Positions 36,049-46,440 of a DNA stretch of 64,000 nt are shown piece by piece (position 1 is the stretch's first letter; every line of letters starts with the position of its first letter). The stretch comes from Paenibacillus xylanexedens (lineage in GTDB: Bacteria > Bacillota > Bacilli > Paenibacillales > Paenibacillaceae), in contig NZ_CP018620.1 in assembly GCF_001908275.1 (NCBI RefSeq), forward strand, positions 186,001 through 250,000, given 5' to 3'. The notes beneath the pieces were generated by a model. The model made no database searches and was not told where the DNA came from. It saw only the letters and a list, made by a program, of their open reading frames with translations. The position numbers were made by a program, and so were the translations under genes.

Positions 36049-38010
36049 ATGAACATGCTTGAGTATGCCACCCCACCGGCATCCGATCCATTATCCGACC
36101 TGGGAAGACGAATTATTGGCGCAGAAGACGCCGATACGCTGAGGGAAAATGCGAATCTGAACGGGGATTCCTTCAGTGGTAAGATGAGCAGGCTCGGTTC
36201 GGAGACCGCCAAGTGGCATGCTCTGCGTCATGTGTTGCCGGAAGAGCTTGCCCAAGCTGTGGAGAACGGGGATCTGTATGTACACGATCTGGATCAGTAT
36301 GCGCTTGGAACAACCAACTGCATCTTTATCCCGTTTGACCGTCTTCTTGCTGCGGGTTTCAATACAGGCAACGGATCGGTTCGCACACCTCAGACGATCA
36401 TGTCTGCAATGGCCTTGGTTGCGATCATCTTCCAATCCCAGCAGAACAGTCAATATGGCGGTGTATCGGCCAATAAGATTGACTGGGATTTGGCCCCTTA
36501 TGTACAACGATCGTTCCGCAAACATTACCGCAAAGGGCAACGCCTCTTTGGTGAGCATGCCCTGCTTGAGGATGAACAGCTTTATCTGGACAGCATCGAA
36601 GCGAAAAATCAGTGCCCGCGCGCATATGCCTTCGCCTATGAAGAGACTGAGCTGGAGACAGGACAAGCTGCTGAATCACTGATTCATAACTTGAATACAA
36701 TGAGCAGCCGGGCAGGTGGTCAGATTCCATTCACTTCACTGAACTATGGATTATGTACTTCTGCGGAAGGACGGTTGGTATCACGCTCGTTGCTGGAAGC
36801 AACCATTCGTGGCCTGGGCAACGGGGAGACTCCCGTGTTCCCTCAACATATTTTCCAATGTAAACAGGGGATCAATCAGGCTCAAGGAGAGCCGAACTAT
36901 GATCTGTTCCGGCTCGCAGTCACCTGTTCATCCCGGCGGATGTATCCTAACTTTGTCAATGTGGATGCCTCTTTCAATCTGCCTTTCTATCATCCGGAAG
37001 ATCCGGATACAATCATCGCAACTATGGGATGCCGCACACGTACACTGGCTGACCGATTTGGTCGCAATCGTCAAAGTGGTAAAGGTAACCTGTCCTTCAA
37101 CACCATTAACCTCGTTAAGCTCGGCATCCGGTTTGGCATCTGCCAAGGTGCCAGAGCTGTCGCTGACCGGGCCGGATTCTATACTGCTTTGGAGTCGGTT
37201 ATGCATAATGCCGCTTCCGGCCTGCTGCACCGCTACCGAATCCAGACATTGCAGCCTGCCAAGGCATCGGACTTCATGATGCGGGAGGGTGTATGGGAAG
37301 GTGGAGAACAGCTTGGCCCGAACGAGCCGGTTGCCGAGCTTTTAAAGCATGGAACATTATCTCTTGGTTTTATCGGTCTCGCGGAATGTATGACAGCTCT
37401 CTATGGGCGCCATCATGGGCAGGACCCTCATGTACACCGCGAAGCGCTCAACATTATTCGGACCATGAGAGAGTTCTGTGATCGGATGAGTGAGCAGCAT
37501 AACTTGAATATCACACTGTTTGCCACACCTGCTGAAGGGTTGTCCGGCAAATTCACGAAGATTGACAGGGAACGATACGGCCTCATTGCCGGGGTTAATG
37601 ATCGTGAGTATTATACGAACTCATTCCATATCCCGGTATACCACACGCTTCCAGCATATCGGAAGATTGAACTGGAGGCTCCTTTCCACACGTTATGTAA
37701 TGCGGGTGCAATCTCCTATGTGGAGCTTGACGGAAACGTTCGGGCCAACACCGCAGCTTTCCTGCGAATTGTACAGTATGCACTGGCGCAGGATATCGGT
37801 TATTTCTCCATTAATCATCCGATTGATCGCTGCCCTGCATGTGGTTATGAAGGCGTCATTGGGGATGTATGCCCAGGCTGTGAAGCCCACGAGAATCATG
37901 TACACTTCCAGCGGTTACGCCGCGTAACTGGCTATCTGACCGGAGATTACAAAGTACGCTTCAATGCTGCGAAGCAGGCCGAAGTACGGGATCGGGTGAA
38001 GCATCGGTGA
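36049..38010 (+). CDS. nrdD: Anaerobic ribonucleoside-triphosphate reductase, 653 aa
   Basis: A class III ribonucleotide reductase, which makes dNTPs without oxygen through a glycyl radical. The radical motif RVTGY is near the C-terminus (Gly about 628), preceded by a four-Cys zinc site (CPACG and CPGCE). There is no separate ATP-cone of the usual length at the N-terminus. AGGAGG lies 9 nt before the ATG. Regulation by Fnr and NrdR is suggested by the sites upstream. Its stop overlaps the GTG start of nrdG. Confidence 0.93.
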   Translation: MNMLEYATPPASDPLSDLGRRIIGAEDADTLRENANLNGDSFSGKMSRLGSETAKWHALRHVLPEELAQAVENGDLYVHDLDQYALGTTNCIFIPFDRLLAAGFNTGNGSVRTPQTIMSAMALVAIIFQSQQNSQYGGVSANKIDWDLAPYVQRSFRKHYRKGQRLFGEHALLEDEQLYLDSIEAKNQCPRAYAFAYEETELETGQAAESLIHNLNTMSSRAGGQIPFTSLNYGLCTSAEGRLVSRSLLEATIRGLGNGETPVFPQHIFQCKQGINQAQGEPNYDLFRLAVTCSSRRMYPNFVNVDASFNLPFYHPEDPDTIIATMGCRTRTLADRFGRNRQSGKGNLSFNTINLVKLGIRFGICQGARAVADRAGFYTALESVMHNAASGLLHRYRIQTLQPAKASDFMMREGVWEGGEQLGPNEPVAELLKHGTLSLGFIGLAECMTALYGRHHGQDPHVHREALNIIRTMREFCDRMSEQHNLNITLFATPAEGLSGKFTKIDRERYGLIAGVNDREYYTNSFHIPVYHTLPAYRKIELEAPFHTLCNAGAISYVELDGNVRANTAAFLRIVQYALAQDIGYFSINHPIDRCPACGYEGVIGDVCPGCEAHENHVHFQRLRRVTGYLTGDYKVRFNAAKQAEVRDRVKHR

Positions 38011-38516
38011 ATCTATATGGTTACATCCCGGAATCGGTGAATGAAGGGACAGGCCTGCGTGCTGTGTTGTTCATCAGCGGATGTCGTCACGCCTGTCCGG
38101 GCTGCTTCAGTCCGGATTCATGGAGCTTTCGAGCGGGTGAGCCCTTTACAGAGGAGCGGCAGCAGCAGATTCTGCATGAAGTGACGACCCATCCGTTGCT
38201 GGATGGCGTTACGTTGTGTGGTGGTGATCCCTTTTTCTCGGCAGCAGAATGTACGTCTTGGGTCCAGCAGCTCCGCGCTGCACGTCCTGATCTGACGGTA
38301 TGGGCCTACACGGGATTCGAATATGAAGAACTGATTACCGACCCTGCGAGAGCGGAGCTTGCCCGGTTGTGCGATGTGATTATTGACGGTCGATACGTTG
38401 AAGCGGAGCGTGATGTCTCCCTTCCCTTCCGCGGCAGCCGGAATCAGCGTTTGATTGATGTCAGTGCAACACTAGCCACTCGAACCATCGTTAAAATGCA
38501 GCTCAGTATGCTGTAA
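38007..38516 (+). CDS. nrdG: Anaerobic ribonucleotide reductase activating protein, 169 aa
   Basis: A small radical SAM enzyme whose Cys cluster CRHACPGC (CxxxCxxC) binds the 4Fe-4S centre and SAM. A later CGGDPFF matches the GGEP-type SAM-binding motif. It generates the glycyl radical on NrdD. The start is GTG at 38007, sharing GTGA with the nrdD stop, which couples translation. Its length matches the family (about 155-175 aa). Confidence 0.93.
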   Translation: MNLYGYIPESVNEGTGLRAVLFISGCRHACPGCFSPDSWSFRAGEPFTEERQQQILHEVTTHPLLDGVTLCGGDPFFSAAECTSWVQQLRAARPDLTVWAYTGFEYEELITDPARAELARLCDVIIDGRYVEAERDVSLPFRGSRNQRLIDVSATLATRTIVKMQLSML

Positions 38517-38546
38517 ACATTGGTTGTATTCCCCTCACCAACTAAC

Positions 38547-38582
38547 AAGGCACGGGTCCCCAGCGGACTCGTGTCTTGTTGG
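38547..38582 (+). terminator. Hairpin after nrdDG
   Basis: AACAAGGCACGGGTCC and GGACTCGTGTCTTGTT pair with few mismatches, 30 nt beyond the nrdG stop. The T run is weak, so it may be a pausing or stabilising hairpin. Confidence 0.6.
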
Positions 38583-38732
38583 CGTATAGCGGTCTTCTTT
38601 AAGAAATAGGTTTTATCCATTCTCTCTATTTTCTTCTCTATTGCATGACGATATATAATATAGGTAGTTATTAAATTAGCATTTAAAATTTAACCGTTTA
38701 CATAAGGTAACCAGGGAGGAATCATCTTTTAT

Positions 38733-39572
38733 ATGGATATTGTTCAAGCATTAATTACATGTATGCCTTTCTTTCGAGATACGATTCGTCAGGATGTAAC
38801 CCTCTCCGTTATTGATCATGAGAAATTCCTATATTTCTCAGCAGGGGAATCGCTAAAGCAACTGAATTATCAACCCGGCGACCCTCTATTGGATGGGAAT
38901 CGAAATTTTGCTGATCTCAACGGCGGTACAGTCAAACGATTCGATCACTACCCTAAAGATTTATTCGGTGTTCCTTTTGACGTGGCTTTTATTCCCATTA
39001 AAAATGAACAAGGTGAAGTCATCGCCCTGTTTAATCTGCTCTACAGTATGGATGACCAGGACCAGCTGCAACAGCTCATGGATGCTACCGAAAATCTGAC
39101 CAACCAGTTAATTGACAGTGTACAGCATGTAGCTGCACACTCCGAGGAACTCAGTGCCACAACCGAAGAGATCCGGAACAATTCCAAACAAGCCGTACAG
39201 AAATCAGGCAATGTCACTCAGGTCGCCAGTTTCATTCGTGAAATCTCCGAACAAACCAATCTGCTCGGCTTGAATGCAGCCATTGAAGCGGCTCGTGTAG
39301 GTGAAGCAGGTGCAGGTTTCGGCGTAGTAGCCAAAGAAATTCGCAAACTGTCTGTGGATACCAAAGAAGCAACGGCCCGTATTGAAGATTCTCTTCTCTC
39401 GGTTCGGCAATCCATTCAAGGCATGGAGAATGAACTTGGTGAGATCACTGCAAGCTCCCAAGAGCAGGCTGAACTCGTGAACAATTTTATGAGCACAATT
39501 GAGCAACTGAATGAAACCAACAAACAATTGAAGCAATTTGTGCAAAAAATGATTACGTTTGACGGTAAATAA
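38733..39572 (+). CDS. Soluble methyl-accepting chemotaxis-type signalling protein, 279 aa
   Basis: No membrane helix or HAMP domain. Residues about 1-110 form a PAS/CACHE-like sensor; the remainder is the coiled-coil signalling domain with the receptor hairpin core ([18 protein letters not shown], then [13 protein letters not shown]). It should bind CheA/CheW inside the cell. It resembles short cytosolic chemoreceptors such as YfmS. The ATG follows AGGGAGG. The IS element begins 51 nt after its stop. Confidence 0.87.
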   Translation: MDIVQALITCMPFFRDTIRQDVTLSVIDHEKFLYFSAGESLKQLNYQPGDPLLDGNRNFADLNGGTVKRFDHYPKDLFGVPFDVAFIPIKNEQGEVIALFNLLYSMDDQDQLQQLMDATENLTNQLIDSVQHVAAHSEELSATTEEIRNNSKQAVQKSGNVTQVASFIREISEQTNLLGLNAAIEAARVGEAGAGFGVVAKEIRKLSVDTKEATARIEDSLLSVRQSIQGMENELGEITASSQEQAELVNNFMSTIEQLNETNKQLKQFVQKMITFDGK

Positions 39573-39748
39573 AAATACGTTTAATGGACAATACAAGCAC
39601 GGCTCATAGTAAACAACAAACAAAGGGGCTGTCTCATAAGTCATAAAAATGGCTAGGGACAGACCTGTTTTCCAAATTGTAAAACAAAAAGAAGCCTTTC
39701 CTTGGTAAAATGAAAGTGTCGAGCAACCATTTCTAAGGAGGGCTTCTT

Positions 39749-41308
39749 TTGTACATTCAATATACCATGGATCAACTTTTCTTGCCAATGGATTTGGAGA
39801 CAGATATCCCCGAAAATCACCTCGTTCGTGTTGTAAATGACGCAGTCAATCGCCTGAGCGATTCCATTTTCTACTCGGCGTATCCTGGCGGAGGCCGCCA
39901 TAGCTATCATCCCAAAATGCTCACCAAAATCATCATCTACGCCTACACTCAGCGCATCTATTCTTCCCGGAAAATCGCCAAGGCCGCTCGGGAAAACATC
40001 ATGTTCATGTGGCTCGCTGGGCGGCAACAACCGGATTTCCGTACCATCAATCGCTTCCGTTCCGAGCGGATGAAAGACGTACTGGAAACGGTGTTTACCC
40101 ATGTGCTGGAGTTGCTTGTTCAGGAGCAATACGTATCCTTGGAACACTACTTTCTGGACGGAACCAAGCTTGAAGCGAATGCGAATCGGTACACCTTCGT
40201 CTGGAAAAAGGCTGTCGTCAAGTACCAGGCCAAACTGCAAGAAAAAGTACATACCCTGTTCCAAGCCATCGAAGCGGCCGAAAGTGAAGAAGATGCACTC
40301 CACTCGGGTACAGACCTCCCTGAGCTCGGGGAAGCTTCCGCACTCACGGCAGAAAAGTTGGAGAAAGCGGTTCAGCAACTGGAGAAATCTTTACAAGAAA
40401 AACCGAAAAACAAAATCGTAAAGAAAGCCGTACGCCAGTTACGCAAAGACTTGCTACCGCGGCTGCAAAAGTATGAGTACCAAATCCAAACCGCAGGGGA
40501 GCGGAATAGCTATAGCAAAACCGATCCGGACGCAACGTTCATGCGAATGAAAGAAGATCATATGCGAAATGGTCAATTGAAGCCTGGGTACAATGTGCAG
40601 ATTGGAACGGAAAACCAGTTTGTTTTGGGTTACACGGTGCACCAGCGACCCACAGACACGAAATGTCTGAAGCCCCATCTCGATCATTTGGAAGAAACGC
40701 TCGGCAAAAGACCGAAGACCGTCATTGCGGATGCAGGATATGGAAGCGAAGAAAATTACAGCTATTTCGAAGAGAAAAACATCCAAGCGATCGTCAAATA
40801 TGGGACGTACCACAAGGAGAAAACGAGGGCCTTTCAGCAAGCGATTAACAAAGTGGATAACTGGAGCTACAACGAAACGGAAGATACATGGACCTGTGCG
40901 GCTGGGAAGATATTACGTTTTCGGTACGAAAGCGAGACGATTACGGAAAGTGGTTACACGATTCGTACCCGCCATTATCGAAGTGAAGATTGTAGTGCAT
41001 GTCCTCTGAAAGCAACATGCACCAAAGCCAAAGGCAATCGGGAGATCGCGATCAGTCTGACCTATATGCGGCAAAAAAACGAGATGCGAGAACGACTGCG
41101 GAGCGAGGAAGGATACACTCTTTCTGTTCAGCGCATGACGGAGCCAGAGAGTGTGTTTGGACAAATCAAAAACAACCGGGGATTCCGAAGATTCCTGCTT
41201 CGTGGCTTGCAAAAAGTAAGTCTGGAGGTCGGGTGGCTTTGCCTTGCCCACAATCTGCTTAAAAAAGCCGCAATGACGGAAAAACGCAAAAAGGACAAAG
41301 CAAGATAA
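39749..41308 (+). CDS. IS1182-family transposase, 519 aa
   Basis: An N-terminal DUF772-type domain (FRTINRFRSERM, about 93-104) precedes a DDE catalytic domain: DGTKLEAN for the first Asp, ADAGYGSEENY for the second, and a C-terminal VFGQIKNNRGFRRF region with the final Glu. A four-Cys segment (CTCAAGK-like CSACPLKATC) is typical of the family. The start is TTG at 39749, 7 nt after AAGGAGG. There are no frameshifts, so the element is probably active. Confidence 0.92.
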   Translation: MYIQYTMDQLFLPMDLETDIPENHLVRVVNDAVNRLSDSIFYSAYPGGGRHSYHPKMLTKIIIYAYTQRIYSSRKIAKAARENIMFMWLAGRQQPDFRTINRFRSERMKDVLETVFTHVLELLVQEQYVSLEHYFLDGTKLEANANRYTFVWKKAVVKYQAKLQEKVHTLFQAIEAAESEEDALHSGTDLPELGEASALTAEKLEKAVQQLEKSLQEKPKNKIVKKAVRQLRKDLLPRLQKYEYQIQTAGERNSYSKTDPDATFMRMKEDHMRNGQLKPGYNVQIGTENQFVLGYTVHQRPTDTKCLKPHLDHLEETLGKRPKTVIADAGYGSEENYSYFEEKNIQAIVKYGTYHKEKTRAFQQAINKVDNWSYNETEDTWTCAAGKILRFRYESETITESGYTIRTRHYRSEDCSACPLKATCTKAKGNREIAISLTYMRQKNEMRERLRSEEGYTLSVQRMTEPESVFGQIKNNRGFRRFLLRGLQKVSLEVGWLCLAHNLLKKAAMTEKRKKDKAR

Positions 41309-41329
41309 ACCTCTGCTTTGTCCTTTTTT
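41288..41329 (+). terminator. Transposase terminator
   Basis: AAAAAGGACAAAGCA (inside the last transposase codons) pairs with TGCTTTGTCCTTTTTT. Confidence 0.8.
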
Positions 41330-41407
41330 GAACCTACGAGTGTTATTTCTTTTTGCCGATACGCTTTTAAGGGCTTTTGAGACAGCCCCTTGTCATGAGC
41401 TATTTGA

Positions 41408-44230
41408 CTAACGGATCTCGAAGTGACTGATGCGCACACCTGCTGACAGCACAATGTATACATCCTGCGCACCTGATGCACCTGTGAGTTCCGCCTTCAC
41501 GGTAGACCACTGCTGGGCTTCACCTTGTGCCAGTTCCACACGACCTGCGAGCGTACCGTCTGGTGAACCGAGTCGAACTTCCAACACAGCGCCTGCTTTT
41601 TCTGCGGATACACGAGCTTCAATTGCTGCTGCCCCACTACCCAGATCGGCATCCTTAAAGGCAATCCATCCTTGCTCACCAACTACACGGACAGCACTTC
41701 CGCCCTCTTTGCTCTCATCCAGGTCAACACCCAGGTAAGCATCATAATTCTCGGCACGAGTAGCCACACCCAGATTACGGGCAGGGATCGTCTCTCCTTC
41801 TACCGTCAGGTCTGCAACCAGTTGGACATCAGAGGATGACTTGGCAACCATGATGGAGTAAGTTCCACTTTCCACGACATACCGATCACGAGTTACATCC
41901 CAGATTGCCAGTTCCTGAACAGGCAAGGTGAAGCTGACTTTCGCTGTAGCTCCCGCTTCGATATGAAGACGACGGAATCCTTTTAACGTTTTGAGTGGAC
42001 GTTTCACCCGGGATTTGCCTGCACGAACATACAACTGTACAACCTCGTCGCTAGCCATTGAACCGGTATTAGTCACATCCACAGTTACCGTAACGTTGCC
42101 CTCTGTACCCACTTGAGTTGGGCTAAGTTGCAAATTGCTGTATTTAAACGTTGCATACGTCAGACCATGTCCAAACGGATACAATACATTACCTTCAAAA
42201 TATTGATACGTGCGACCGGATTGAATGATATCGTAATCTTTGATGTCGGTCAGTTGATCTGCCGATTGTACCCATGTCATGTTCAAACGGCCTGCTGGCG
42301 CATAGTCGCCATACAAAACGTCAGCCACTGCGTTACCCAGTTCCTGTCCTGCGTGCGAAGTATACAATACCGCCGGGATGTTCTCCTGAACCCAATTCGA
42401 TGTGAACGGATAACTACCCACGATGACCACAACCGTGTTCGGGTTCGCGGCATAGACCGCCTCAACCAGACGTTGCTGCGATTCAGCCAGATCCAGACTT
42501 GGACGGTCAATTTCTTCTTTACCATTTACAAGCGGATTATTACCAACAAAGACAATTGCCGTTTCCGCAGCCTTGGCAGCTGCTACCGCTTCCTCAAGTC
42601 CATTTACAATGATATCCTGCTTGAATGTCTCTGTAGCACCGAAAGACTTCAGTTCTTCGGACACTACGAATGCATCGTTTCCACCATTAGGTGCAGTCAC
42701 CGTTTTGCCATTCCAAGTGGTCAGACCTACACTTCCGTCCTGTTGTGGCAACAAGTGGAATACTTCCTTCACGAACCAGCCGTATACTTCATCAGCGGAA
42801 GCCGTTACGGTCTCTTCATCTGTGGTCAGATATTTGCCGTTGCTTTCCGCCTGCAAGGTATAACTTCCGAAGCCCCAGTCGGAAACCATAAATGTCTCCG
42901 CTTCTCCCGAAGCAATGACAGGTGATTTCTCACCTTCCGCCAGTCCAATCTTCTTCCCATTGGCTACGGAAGTTAACGTAATGCGATCATTACCATCCTT
43001 GAACGCCACTTTGTCGCTGCCTACTTTGCCACGGATCGCCTCAAGTGGGGATACGTTATACGGCATGGTGCCTGCATACCAGTCACGATAGACGGTTCCG
43101 CCCAATTGACCAATCACAGCCACTTTACCAGCTCTTGTTTTGTCCAGCGGGAGCGTGTATTTGTCGTTTTTGAGCAACACCACTTGTTCTCTTGCGGCTC
43201 TGAGCGACAGTTCTTTTGCTTTCTCTGTCATCATGGACTCTTCACCAATAGCAGCGTACGGGTTGCCTTCTTCCGGATCGAACTCGCCCAGACGGAAACG
43301 CACACGGAACGTATTAAACAACGCTTTGTCGATGTCATCCATCGTGAGTGTGCCTTGTGCCAATCCTTCACGTAGTGCCTGTTTGGACAGCTCAGCATCA
43401 TCGGTGATGCTATCAATTCCTGCCTTCACAGATTCTACCGTACCTGGTGTGTGGGAATCATAGTATTTATGATCGTTCTTGATGCCCATTACATCGCCTG
43501 CATCACTGACAATGAAACCATCCATGCCCCATTCACCTTTGACAATCTCGTTCACAAAAGGATGCAACAACGCTGGTGTACCATTAATGGAGTTGTACGC
43601 CGTCATCATCGACTGTGCGCCGCCTTCTTTGAACGGCTTCTCGAACGCTTTCAGATAATATTCACGCATATTGCGCGGATCAATGCTGGACGAACCACTT
43701 CCGCGATCCACTTCGTTATTATTGGCGAGGAAATGCTTCAAGGTAGCGACCGCTTTGTAATACTTTGGATGGTCGCCCTGAATTCCTTTGACCAATGCTG
43801 TTGTCAGCTCGGCTGTCAGTTCCGGGTCTTCACCATACGCCTCTTCATTCCTTCCCCAGCGCGGGTCACGTTCCATATCCACTGTAGGTGCCCACAGCGT
43901 AAGACCGTTCACTGCCGGATTTCGTTTATAAAATACACGCGCCTCGTCTCCGAGCACGGAGCCAATCTCTTTCATCAGATCCGCATCCCATGTGCATGCA
44001 AGCCCCACCGGTTGTGGGAAGGATGTTGCTTCTCCAAGCCAGGCCAAGCCGTGTGCCGCTTCTGTTCCATGTTTATATGCAGGCACACCCAGGCGGTCTA
44101 CTGCCGGCTGATATTGCAGCATGGATTCAATTTTTTCATCTTCCTTCAAGCGGGATACAAGGTCCTTCACCCGGGTGTCTAATTCTAGTGCTGTATCTTG
44201 AAACGGATATTTCGTTTGGTTGGTCGTCAT
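41408..44230 (-). CDS. Glycoside hydrolase family 3 beta-glycosidase with C-terminal CBM-like domain, 940 aa
   Basis: GH3 catalytic barrel in the first ~320 residues: WAPTVDMERDPRWGRNEEAYGEDP, TLKHFLANN and the nucleophile Asp in IVSDAGD. An inserted beta-rich region (about 400-520) splits the second alpha/beta domain, which is followed by a fibronectin-III-like domain (about 690-790) and a C-terminal CBM6-like domain. No signal peptide, so it acts inside the cell, probably on imported oligosaccharides. The substrate (beta-glucoside or xyloside) is not decided. AAAGGAG precedes the ATG; a CcpA/LacI-type operator is at 44350. The IS right end is 17 nt beyond its stop. Confidence 0.88.
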   Translation of the reverse strand: MTTNQTKYPFQDTALELDTRVKDLVSRLKEDEKIESMLQYQPAVDRLGVPAYKHGTEAAHGLAWLGEATSFPQPVGLACTWDADLMKEIGSVLGDEARVFYKRNPAVNGLTLWAPTVDMERDPRWGRNEEAYGEDPELTAELTTALVKGIQGDHPKYYKAVATLKHFLANNNEVDRGSGSSSIDPRNMREYYLKAFEKPFKEGGAQSMMTAYNSINGTPALLHPFVNEIVKGEWGMDGFIVSDAGDVMGIKNDHKYYDSHTPGTVESVKAGIDSITDDAELSKQALREGLAQGTLTMDDIDKALFNTFRVRFRLGEFDPEEGNPYAAIGEESMMTEKAKELSLRAAREQVVLLKNDKYTLPLDKTRAGKVAVIGQLGGTVYRDWYAGTMPYNVSPLEAIRGKVGSDKVAFKDGNDRITLTSVANGKKIGLAEGEKSPVIASGEAETFMVSDWGFGSYTLQAESNGKYLTTDEETVTASADEVYGWFVKEVFHLLPQQDGSVGLTTWNGKTVTAPNGGNDAFVVSEELKSFGATETFKQDIIVNGLEEAVAAAKAAETAIVFVGNNPLVNGKEEIDRPSLDLAESQQRLVEAVYAANPNTVVVIVGSYPFTSNWVQENIPAVLYTSHAGQELGNAVADVLYGDYAPAGRLNMTWVQSADQLTDIKDYDIIQSGRTYQYFEGNVLYPFGHGLTYATFKYSNLQLSPTQVGTEGNVTVTVDVTNTGSMASDEVVQLYVRAGKSRVKRPLKTLKGFRRLHIEAGATAKVSFTLPVQELAIWDVTRDRYVVESGTYSIMVAKSSSDVQLVADLTVEGETIPARNLGVATRAENYDAYLGVDLDESKEGGSAVRVVGEQGWIAFKDADLGSGAAAIEARVSAEKAGAVLEVRLGSPDGTLAGRVELAQGEAQQWSTVKAELTGASGAQDVYIVLSAGVRISHFEIR

Positions 44231-44349
44231 ATCGAATCTCCTTTGGTTATCGGTAGTAAATTAAAATGATAGCGAATACATATCTCAAGAAAAAACGAGG
44301 GTTAATTCGGATAAAATTTTTCTTCCGATGGATCAATTAATCCTTTTAT

Positions 44350-44363
44350 AATAAACGTTTACA
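44350..44363. promoter_or_regulatory. Catabolite-repression-like operator
   Basis: AATAAACGTTTACA contains the palindrome TAAACGTTTA and resembles a cre/LacI-family site, 120 bp upstream of the GH3 gene. The 369-bp divergent gap 44231-44599 otherwise holds only the two promoters' region; no further gene was seen. Confidence 0.5.
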
Positions 44364-44599
44364 GGTGTAAAACTTGATCTCCTTTTCAAAACCTAAAACG
44401 ATTTCGGTAATCCTATCATATAGCATGTTTAACAAAAAAAATAGAGGTTCTGTGCAGGAAATTGTGAACATCCCCCCTGCAAAATCTGAACAACACCGTT
44501 TTTTCCTGGCATAGTCTGGCAATCATGAATAAGAGTACAACGATGTGCGCTGAATAACATTCCATGCGATAGATTGAAGATAATCAAGGAGGAAAAAAA

Positions 44600-46144
44600 A
44601 TGAGCGACAATCAGCAGCCCAAGACGGGTCTGCCCCCGGTCCCCGAATCGCTGTGGCGTGCTACGCATCAATTCGATGCCTATCCAAAACTGACCGAAGA
44701 TATCACCGCGGATTTAGCGATTATTGGTGCCGGTATTGCCGGGATCACTACAGCCTATCTGCTCGCGCAGACGGGTATGCGTGTAGTCGTGCTGGAAGCT
44801 GGAAAAGTATTGGATGGCACGACCGGTCATACCACTGCCAAGGTATCTGCACAGCACGGCGTCATATTTGATGAAATTATGCATCACTTCGGACAGGAAC
44901 AGGCTCGGATGTACTATGAAGGCAATGCCGATGCCGCGAAGTGGATGCGCAATTTGGTGAAGGAAAAACAGATTAATTGCCAGTGGGCAGAGGAAGATGC
45001 CTACGTCTACATTCAATCGGAAGAAAACATCAAAAAACTGGAGATCGAGCTGACCGCCTATGGCAAACTCAATATCCCTGGTGAGTGGGTAGACCCACTC
45101 CCTATTCCAGTTCCCGCAAGGGCAGGTATCCGCATGCCGGGTCAGGCACGCTTTGATCCGCTGGCCTACCTGCACTACTTGCTCGATTCCGCTGTGAAAC
45201 AAGGGGTTCGTATCTATGAGCACACCACCGTAACCGATGTGGAGGAGGATGCTTCACTACATGTCAGAACTTATGGAGATGGCCCATCCGTAACAGCGGA
45301 ACATATTGTCGTGGCCTCTCATTTTCCCGTCTATGATCCCGGATTTTATTTCACACGATTACACGCCGAACGATCCTACGCTGTATTAGTCGAACCGGAG
45401 AAACCCTATGCGGGCGGCATGTACATCTCGGACGATACACCGTACCGCTCCTTGCGTACCGTCTTACATGACGGCAAGGAACTTATCCTCTTTGGCGGCG
45501 AAAATCATAAAACCGGACAAGGTATCTGCACCTTCGGTCATTATGAACGCCTGGAGCAGTTCGCAGCGGAGACATTTGGCATTCGCAACATCCCTTTTCG
45601 TTGGTCAGCCCAGGATCTGATCTCCATTGACAAGGTGCCTTACATTGGACCGATTACCGGAAGACATGAACGTGTATATGTGGCGACCGGATTTGCCAAA
45701 TGGGGAATGACAACGGGTACCATGGCCGGTCATATTCTCGCAGATCGCATCACCGGACGTGACAACCCTCATGCTGCCATATTCGATCCGGCAAGATTCA
45801 AGGCCGATCCTGGTATGAAACACTTTATTGTGGAAAATGTGAATGTAGCCAAAGAATTAATCTCCGGTAAAGTAGGCATTGTGCACAAAAAGGTTAGCGA
45901 TATTGGTGAAGACGAAGGAGCCGTCGTTCGTCATAATGGCAAACGTGCTGGCGCCTACAAGGACACCAGTGGCAAGCTGTTTCTGGTGGATACCACCTGC
46001 ACCCATCTAGGTTGCGAAGTCGAATGGAACGAGGGGGAACGTTCGTGGGATTGCCCATGCCATGGTTCCCGCTTCGATTATGCAGGCCATGTCATTGAGG
46101 GCCCTGCTGTGGAAGACCTTAAAGTTCTGGATGCACAAGAATAA
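44600..46144 (+). CDS. FAD-dependent oxidoreductase fused to a Rieske [2Fe-2S] domain, 514 aa
   Basis: An N-terminal DAO-type FAD domain starts with the dinucleotide fold IIGAGIAGITTAYLL and VVVLEAGKV. The C-terminal ~100 residues are a Rieske domain with CTHLGC and CPCHGSRF binding the iron-sulfur cluster. Electrons probably pass between FAD and the cluster to an unknown partner. Similar DadA-Rieske fusions are common in Bacillales but poorly characterised. AAGGAGG lies 7 nt before the ATG. The gene is monocistronic, with a strong terminator after it. Confidence 0.88.
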   Translation: MSDNQQPKTGLPPVPESLWRATHQFDAYPKLTEDITADLAIIGAGIAGITTAYLLAQTGMRVVVLEAGKVLDGTTGHTTAKVSAQHGVIFDEIMHHFGQEQARMYYEGNADAAKWMRNLVKEKQINCQWAEEDAYVYIQSEENIKKLEIELTAYGKLNIPGEWVDPLPIPVPARAGIRMPGQARFDPLAYLHYLLDSAVKQGVRIYEHTTVTDVEEDASLHVRTYGDGPSVTAEHIVVASHFPVYDPGFYFTRLHAERSYAVLVEPEKPYAGGMYISDDTPYRSLRTVLHDGKELILFGGENHKTGQGICTFGHYERLEQFAAETFGIRNIPFRWSAQDLISIDKVPYIGPITGRHERVYVATGFAKWGMTTGTMAGHILADRITGRDNPHAAIFDPARFKADPGMKHFIVENVNVAKELISGKVGIVHKKVSDIGEDEGAVVRHNGKRAGAYKDTSGKLFLVDTTCTHLGCEVEWNEGERSWDCPCHGSRFDYAGHVIEGPAVEDLKVLDAQE

Positions 46145-46196
46145 CCGACATTTAGCGATTAACCTGTAAACCAAAGAAACAAAAGTTCATCTCACA

Positions 46197-46246
46197 GACC
46201 GGATCGGAATCCGCCTCCAGACGGAAGTAACCGATCCGGTTTTTGC
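46197..46246 (+). terminator. Terminator after the FAD/Rieske gene
   Basis: ACCGGATCGG and CCGATCCGGTTTTT pair around an inner hairpin (TCCGCCTCCAGACGGA). Confidence 0.85.
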
Positions 46247-46440
46247 GTATGCTGAATTATAGCTAAACAGACAGCTTCAGCTAAGCATCAGTATTAAACG
46301 AACTTATTATCGATCAATCGTGATACGGAACTATTTTAAAGTCACTACCTTGCATTAAACAGTACTGGGTGCTATGATAAATTCACCACTACTGAACAAT
46401 ATACACTAGCGATAAATGAAGCTACTAAGGAGGAACCTGT

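Larger units (their letters stand above)
39623..41391 (+). mobile_element. IS1182-family insertion sequence, intact
   Basis: About 1.77 kb bounded by 14-bp perfect inverted repeats AAGGGGCTGTCTCA (left, from 39623) and TGAGACAGCCCCTT (right, to 41391). It carries one full-length transposase. No clear target duplication is seen. It lies between two convergent genes. The internal terminator at 41288-41329 would limit readthrough. Confidence 0.9.

Noticed and set aside
39204..40378. Minus-strand frames across the chemoreceptor and transposase
   Set aside because: Antisense shadows of genes with clear domains.
42113..42925. 270-codon plus-strand frame inside the GH3 gene
   Set aside because: Antisense to a well-supported GH3 enzyme; no start signal and improbable composition.
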